DNA of 64,000 nucleotides, from assembly GCF_013393385.1 (NCBI RefSeq), contig NZ_AP023239.1, forward strand, positions 2,294,001 to 2,358,000. The letters are read 5' to 3'. This DNA comes from Paenibacillus sp. URB8-2. Its GTDB lineage: Bacteria > Bacillota > Bacilli > Paenibacillales > Paenibacillaceae. Numbering within the stretch: the first letter of the stretch is position 1; each line of letters starts with the position of its first letter. A program made the position numbers and the translations under genes. The notes beneath the pieces were generated by a model, which was not told the DNA's origin, ran no database searches, and saw only the letters and a program-made list of their open reading frames with translations. This document shows, piece after piece, positions 60,393-64,000 of the stretch.

Positions 60393-60445
60393 GCGGAATC
60401 GGGACAACTCTGACAGAATTAATATTAATATATTTTCCTTTTTGA

Positions 60446-60478
60446 AACGGCCGGGCTGCCCAAGCTTGGCCGTTTTTT
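60446..60478 (+). terminator. Terminator after murI
   Basis: AACGGCC...GGCCGTT with GGGC/GCCC inside is followed by six T. Confidence 0.85.
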
Positions 60479-60673
60479 GCTATTTTGGAGGACCGTAAAG
60501 GATTGGGAATAAGCTTCGAGTGAAAGGCCCCGTTTCGTTGGGGTCTTGCGCATTTGGGACAAGAGAATCCGCATACAATAAGAGAACTCCTATTGAACCC
60601 TTGCCGGAGTTGCCGTCCAATTCTTCATATCGTCACAGCCATCATTAGAAAAGCAGCGGAGAGGATGAGGGGT

Positions 60674-61876
60674 ATGCTTCAATATATTGTCCGTAAAGGA
60701 GATACCGTGGCGCGGATTGCCGCGGCGCACGGACTTGCTCCGGGGCATGTGATCCAGGGCAACCCCTGGGCGGCGGACCAGCCTTATCTCTTCCCCGGAC
60801 AGGTGCTGTTTCTGCCTTCCGTCCAGCGCAGACGGCATGTCGCGCAGGAAGGGGAATCTGCGCGGGAGGTGGCGGCTTTATACGGAGTAGGCATGGAATC
60901 GCTGATAAAGCTTAACCCCGGAATATTTCCGGACGGGTTCTGCACGCCCGGCACAACGCTGGTTATCCCGCCGTCCGAAGGCACGGCGATCGTGGAACTG
61001 CGCGGGGAGTATGGGCCTGGAGAACTGAACGCTGATATCAACCTGCTGACGGCCAAATATCCGTTTATTTGGGCTGACACGATAGGCAAAAGCGTCCTTG
61101 GCCAACCGCTTCATTTGCTGCGGATCGGCAGCGGCCGCCGAAGGCTGCATGTGAACGCGGCGCTCCATGCCAATGAATGGTTGACCTCGCCGTGTCTTCT
61201 GTCCTTTCTGGAGCAGTATGCCGAGGCCTACGCGAACGGCCGGAAATGGAACGGTCACAGCCCGGCGGACTGGTTCAGCAACTGGACGGTATGGGCTGTT
61301 CCAATGGCGAACCCCGATGGCGTGGAACTGGTGCAGGAGGGAGCCGGCCCAGGACATCCATACCGCCGGGAACTTGCGGAATGGAACGGCGGGCGCCGCA
61401 GCTTCCGCCACTGGAAGGCCAACATCCGGGGCGTGGACCTGGGGGATCAGTTCCCGGCCTTTTGGGAAGAGGAGCGGTCGCGACGGGGAATCACCGGGCC
61501 TTCTCCAAGAGACTACGGAGGCCCCTCGCCGCTGAGCGAGCCGGAGGCCGCGGCGCTCGTCTCGCTGTGCGAGAAATCCCCAGCGGATACGGCGGTATCG
61601 CTCCACAGCCAGGGTCAGGAGATCTACTGGAACTACCGCGGATATGAGCCGCCGGAGAGCCTGGAGCTCGCGGAACGTCTGGCGCAGGCCGGCGGCTACC
61701 GGGCAGTCGCGTTGACGGAGAGTGACGCCGGTTTTAAGGACTGGTTCATTATGAAATTTCGGAAGCCGGGATTCACAGTGGAACTGGGACTGGGAAGAAA
61801 TCCGCTCCCGCTTGAAGATTTTGAGGATATGGCTTTGGAAACGGGGCGCATTTTGGCGTCCATTTTATCCGGGTGA
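60674..61876 (+). CDS. LysM-containing M14 carboxypeptidase-like endopeptidase
   Basis: The product is about 400 residues. There are two LysM repeats (about 3-45 and 50-100: YIVRKGDTVARIAAAHGLAP and HVAQEGESAREVAALYGVG). An M14 zinc-peptidase domain follows with His165 and Glu168 in LHANEWLT, a third His in SLHSQGQEIYW, and catalytic Glu in TVELGLGRNP. The family includes gamma-D-glutamyl-meso-DAP peptidase I of Bacillus, active on spore or cell-wall peptidoglycan. The substrate-binding segment is RGVDLGDQFP where relatives often have RGVDLNDQFP. Start ATG 60674 or 60665. No signal peptide is seen, so sporulation-related or lysis release is possible. Confidence 0.85.
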   Translation: MLQYIVRKGDTVARIAAAHGLAPGHVIQGNPWAADQPYLFPGQVLFLPSVQRRRHVAQEGESAREVAALYGVGMESLIKLNPGIFPDGFCTPGTTLVIPPSEGTAIVELRGEYGPGELNADINLLTAKYPFIWADTIGKSVLGQPLHLLRIGSGRRRLHVNAALHANEWLTSPCLLSFLEQYAEAYANGRKWNGHSPADWFSNWTVWAVPMANPDGVELVQEGAGPGHPYRRELAEWNGGRRSFRHWKANIRGVDLGDQFPAFWEEERSRRGITGPSPRDYGGPSPLSEPEAAALVSLCEKSPADTAVSLHSQGQEIYWNYRGYEPPESLELAERLAQAGGYRAVALTESDAGFKDWFIMKFRKPGFTVELGLGRNPLPLEDFEDMALETGRILASILSG

Positions 61877-61920
61877 AAGAGATTGAAACATTTTCAGGAA
61901 AGCTGCGTAATCTATTGTAG

Positions 61921-61970
61921 AGGGTATGGCCGTAACTTCGCGTAATATTGTTAAACGGCCATACCCTTTT
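61921..61970 (+). terminator. Terminator after the M14 gene
   Basis: A 13-bp perfect stem AGGGTATGGCCGT (61921-61933) / ACGGCCATACCCT (61955-61967) is followed by T residues. Confidence 0.85.
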
Positions 61971-62015
61971 TGCAATCAAAGAAGAAGTAAAGGTTTTACG
62001 GAAAGGAGGCCGAAG

Positions 62016-62267
62016 GTGAAACTGAAGAAGCTGCTGTCGCTGAAAAGCTGGTCCAAAGTGCTGAGAGGCACCTGGCAGTATATAATTTCTCCTCAGGTTG
62101 CAATGGGGGACAAGCTGTTGTTCACGATTCCGGTCGCGCTGTACTGGGCGCTCCCCGATGTCATGCCCTTTATGCCGGTTGACGATATCGGCGTATCGAT
62201 GCTGCTGATGGCTTGGTTTGTTTCCAGAATGGATCGCAAATACCCGTCACTGCACCGTGGGAAATAA
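62016..62267 (+). CDS. DUF1232-like (YkvA-type) small membrane protein
   Basis: This product of about 83 residues has a GTG start and AAAGGAGG 8 nt upstream. A hydrophobic region reads DKLLFTIPVALYWALPDVMP then FMPVDDIGVSMLLMAWFVSR. The LPD-x-x-P-x-x-x-x-DDIG pattern matches DUF1232 proteins such as YkvA. The N-terminus is basic. Frames extending back to 61926 cross the terminator and are not used. Function unknown in the family. Confidence 0.75.
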   Translation: MKLKKLLSLKSWSKVLRGTWQYIISPQVAMGDKLLFTIPVALYWALPDVMPFMPVDDIGVSMLLMAWFVSRMDRKYPSLHRGK

Positions 62268-62284
62268 AATTTGAAGCTTGACGG

Positions 62285-62313
62285 TTGCAATATACGGCTA
62301 TTTTCCCTAAAAT
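62285..62313 (+). promoter_or_regulatory. Promoter of the HesB-like/DUF1450 genes
   Basis: TTGCAA (62285-62290), a 17-bp spacer and TAAAAT (62308-62313) lie about 45 bp before the HesB-like start codon. Confidence 0.55.
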
Positions 62314-62358
62314 AGATTACTGAGTATTTAAATCCAGTTGTCAGGAGATGGACGGATC

Positions 62359-62661
62359 ATGAAAGTCAAAATTACCCGCAACGCGGCTAAAGTCATAAAG
62401 AAGCAAATAGATTTGGAAGAAAACAAGGATTTGAAGCTGCGGGTGCTGATTACCCACTCCCATGGCGACCATGCCCATTATGGTCTTGATTTGGACACGC
62501 CTAAGGAGAATGACGAGATTATTCCAACGGATAAGGACATCGACGTTATTCTGGAGAAAGGCCAACCGCTGCTCGACGGCGTAAAGGTCGATTATCTGTA
62601 TTTTCCGCAGGAAGGCTTTGTCATTACAAATCCTTCCCAGGGCAATCACGGCGACCATTAA
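62359..62661 (+). CDS. HesB/IscA-fold protein with cysteines replaced by His and Asp
   Basis: This 100-residue protein follows the HesB (A-type carrier) pattern: LKLRVLITHSHGDHAHYGLD, then KENDEIIPTDKDIDVILE, LLDGVKVDYLY and FVITNPSQGNHGDH. Normal A-type carriers bind Fe-S with three cysteines, one in GGCSG and two in a terminal CGCG. Here both positions are THSHGDHAH and NHGDH, so all three are lost and His/Asp clusters stand instead. It therefore may bind another metal (zinc, nickel, iron) rather than Fe-S (inference). The ATG has AGGAG 11 nt upstream. It is followed by DUF1450, 51 bp downstream. Confidence 0.82.
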   Translation: MKVKITRNAAKVIKKQIDLEENKDLKLRVLITHSHGDHAHYGLDLDTPKENDEIIPTDKDIDVILEKGQPLLDGVKVDYLYFPQEGFVITNPSQGNHGDH

Positions 62662-62712
62662 TCCGGCCCATGGCAGGCTTGGACAGATCGGATCGCAAAG
62701 AAGGGAACAGCA

Positions 62713-62952
62713 ATGGCTAACGATATACGCATCTGCGACAAATGCAATCATATGAGCATCAAGAGCGTGCTTCCAAAGCTTCGCAAAATGGCGCCGGACG
62801 CCGAGATCAAAATTGGCTGCAAGTCCTACTGCGGTCCGTGCGGCAAGCGTGCGTTCATTTATATTAACGGCCGCTATGTGAGCGCTCCGACCGAAGACGA
62901 GGTATTGAAGAAAGCGGAGCCCTTCGTTAAGCACCCCGTTATAAAAGAGTAG
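62713..62952 (+). CDS. DUF1450 (YuzB-like) protein
   Basis: The 79-residue protein has CDKCNHMS near its N-terminus and GCKSYCGPCGKRAFIYINGR later, giving five cysteines in CxxC-like pairs. This is the DUF1450 signature found in Bacillus YuzB, a possible thioredoxin-like or metal-binding protein. AAGGGA precedes the ATG. The pairing with a HesB-like gene is seen in related genomes (recalled, not checked). A terminator follows. Confidence 0.87.
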   Translation: MANDIRICDKCNHMSIKSVLPKLRKMAPDAEIKIGCKSYCGPCGKRAFIYINGRYVSAPTEDEVLKKAEPFVKHPVIKE

Positions 62953-63010
62953 AATTATTATATAGATGGTGCGGGCTTCAACAGACTTTGAAGAACGCCG
63001 CATGGATAAG

Positions 63011-63047
63011 GCCGTTTTCACAGATCAAGCTGCGAAAACGGCTTTTT
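63011..63047 (+). terminator. Terminator after the DUF1450 gene
   Basis: GCCGTTTTC (63011-63019) pairs with GAAAACGGC (63034-63042) and is followed by five T. Confidence 0.85.
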
Positions 63048-63100
63048 AGTTTCGGGAACGATACAACAATACCGTTGCGCCTTGCAATCTCGGAACGTTT

Positions 63101-63128
63101 TTGATAGAAAAGTACAGCGTGATATAAT
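63101..63128 (+). promoter_or_regulatory. Promoter of the aldo/keto reductase gene
   Basis: TTGATA (63101-63106), a 16-bp spacer and a consensus TATAAT (63123-63128), about 50 bp before the ATG. Confidence 0.7.
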
Positions 63129-63177
63129 AGCCTTGTTGTATTGAAATCGAGCGTGTACATAGAAAGGAGTTAAACGA

Positions 63178-64000
63178 ATGAAGCAATTATCGGGTACCAC
63201 TTTGCTCAACAACGGCGTTGCCATGCCATACTTTGGTCTCGGAACGTATAAAGCGGAAGGCGATGCGGTGGAAAAGGCGGTTACGGCCGCGCTTGAACTG
63301 GGCTACAGGGCCATTGATACGGCCTCTCTGTACGGGAACGAGCATGAAGTGGGACGGGCCATTCGGACGAGCGGTCTGAAGAGAGAAGACGTGTTCGTCA
63401 CAACGAAGATATGGAATGACGATCAGGGCTATGACCGGGCGCTGGCTGCCTTTGAGAAGAGCCGGGAGGCGCTGGGACTTGATGTGATCGATTTATACCT
63501 GATTCATTGGCCGGGAGTGAACAAATACAAGGAAACGTGGCGCGCGCTTGAACGTCTGCACGAAGAAGGAAGCGTCCGCGCAATCGGCGTCAGCAATTTC
63601 CAGATTCATCATCTGGAGTCACTGATGAAAGACAGCAATACCGTTCCGGCAGTAAACCAGGTAGAGCTGCATCCCCGTCTGAGACAGCGGCAGCTGCATG
63701 ATTTCTGCTTGCTGAACAATATCCAGATTGAAGCCTGGGCGCCGCTTATGAAAGGACAGCTCCAGGATAACGGAACGTTGGCATCTATCGCGCGCATGCA
63801 TGGTAAATCGGTCTCCCAAGTCATCCTCCGTTGGGAACTGCAGCATGACATCGTCACGATTCCGAAATCCATAACGCCTTCCCGTATTAAGGAGAACAGC
63901 GAAATCTTCGATTTCAACCTGTCCCAGGAGGAAATGAACGCCATCGACACTCTGGATACCGGAGAACGCATCGGCAGACATCCGGACGAGCTGGAGTTCT
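63178..64000 (+). CDS. Aldo/keto reductase, 3' end beyond window
   Basis: The 274 visible residues begin KQLSGTTLLNNGVAMPYFGL then GTYKAEGDAVEKAVTAALEL, with the AKR signature (IDTASLYGNEHEVG). The catalytic tetrad is visible as Asp and Tyr in DTASLYGNE, Lys in TTKIWND, and His in YLIHWPG. NADPH-binding elements IPKSITPSRIKEN near the C-terminus are present. AKRs of this type (YvgN/YtbE, 2,5-diketogluconate reductase) reduce glyoxal-type aldehydes or ketones. AAAGGAG lies 8 nt before the ATG. The frame is open at the edge; family length of about 276-283 residues means only a few codons are missing. Confidence 0.93.
   Translation, partial: MKQLSGTTLLNNGVAMPYFGLGTYKAEGDAVEKAVTAALELGYRAIDTASLYGNEHEVGRAIRTSGLKREDVFVTTKIWNDDQGYDRALAAFEKSREALGLDVIDLYLIHWPGVNKYKETWRALERLHEEGSVRAIGVSNFQIHHLESLMKDSNTVPAVNQVELHPRLRQRQLHDFCLLNNIQIEAWAPLMKGQLQDNGTLASIARMHGKSVSQVILRWELQHDIVTIPKSITPSRIKENSEIFDFNLSQEEMNAIDTLDTGERIGRHPDELEF

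Overview
The window looks like chromosome of a Paenibacillus-type Firmicute. The evidence is moderate GC content, strong AGGAGG-type ribosome binding sites, frequent TTG and GTG starts, many rho-independent terminators, YesM/YesN-type sensor and regulator pairs, YtxH, YuzB/DUF1450 and YutE-like genes, and a large fructan-degrading exoenzyme. No phage, insertion sequence, CRISPR array or rRNA was seen. Species identity is inferred, not demonstrated.

Layout. (1) 1-2.6 kb: 3' end of a hybrid histidine kinase (REC-REC-HPt), then an RpfG-type REC/HD-GYP phosphodiesterase. (2) 2.8-4.6 kb: NfsA/NfrA-like flavin reductase plus a LysR regulator. (3) 4.8-10.0 kb: a four-gene polysaccharide operon (GT2, GT4, GT2, Wzx-like flippase) behind a good sigma-A promoter. 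(4) 10.1-11.9 kb: an ECF-like sigma factor divergent from a ClpP paralogue and a small SH3/Sm-like protein. (5) 11.9-12.9 kb: gene-poor DNA with decayed VOC-like fragments and a cluster of short palindromes. (6) 12.9-15.4 kb: carboxy(nor)spermidine dehydrogenase and decarboxylase, an alternative polyamine route. (7) 15.5-18.6 kb: ArsR-type regulator, an old-yellow-enzyme gene with a clear operator, and a GH18-type secreted protein. (8) 18.7-22.3 kb, minus strand: flavodiiron protein, NAD(P)H:rubredoxin reductase, rubredoxin and a Crp/Fnr regulator, apparently one operon for NO/O2 detoxification. (9) 22.4-24.0 kb: a lone radical SAM protein and a pseudogene. (10) 24.3-37.2 kb: fructan (levan/inulin) utilisation, with a binding lipoprotein, YesM/YesN two-component system, GH32 lipoprotein, two permeases and a 1267-residue secreted GH32 with four CBM66-like modules. 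The transporter ATPase must be encoded elsewhere.

(11) 37.3-50.2 kb: two dCache chemoreceptors and a six-PAS hybrid kinase surround a tRNA-Leu(CAG) and a three-gene cassette (HisC-like aminotransferase, GldA-like dehydrogenase, PatB/MalY C-S lyase) with a structured leader. (12) 50.3-53.6 kb, minus strand: COG0523 metallochaperone with a 36-bp minisatellite, permease and TIGR03943 protein, a probable metal (zinc) homeostasis set. (13) 54-64 kb: methyltransferase, MBL hydrolase, tandem-HTH regulator, Dabb protein, YutE-like DUF86, SufR-like regulator, YtxH, glutamate racemase, LysM-M14 peptidase, a DUF1232-like protein, a HesB-fold protein whose cysteines are replaced by His/Asp, DUF1450, and a truncated aldo/keto reductase at the window edge.

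No wholly new system can be proved from sequence alone. The best candidates for something undescribed are the HisC/GldA/PatB cassette, the ClpP-paralogue/Sm-like pair, the histidine-substituted HesB protein, and the interleaved inverted repeats near 54.1 kb.
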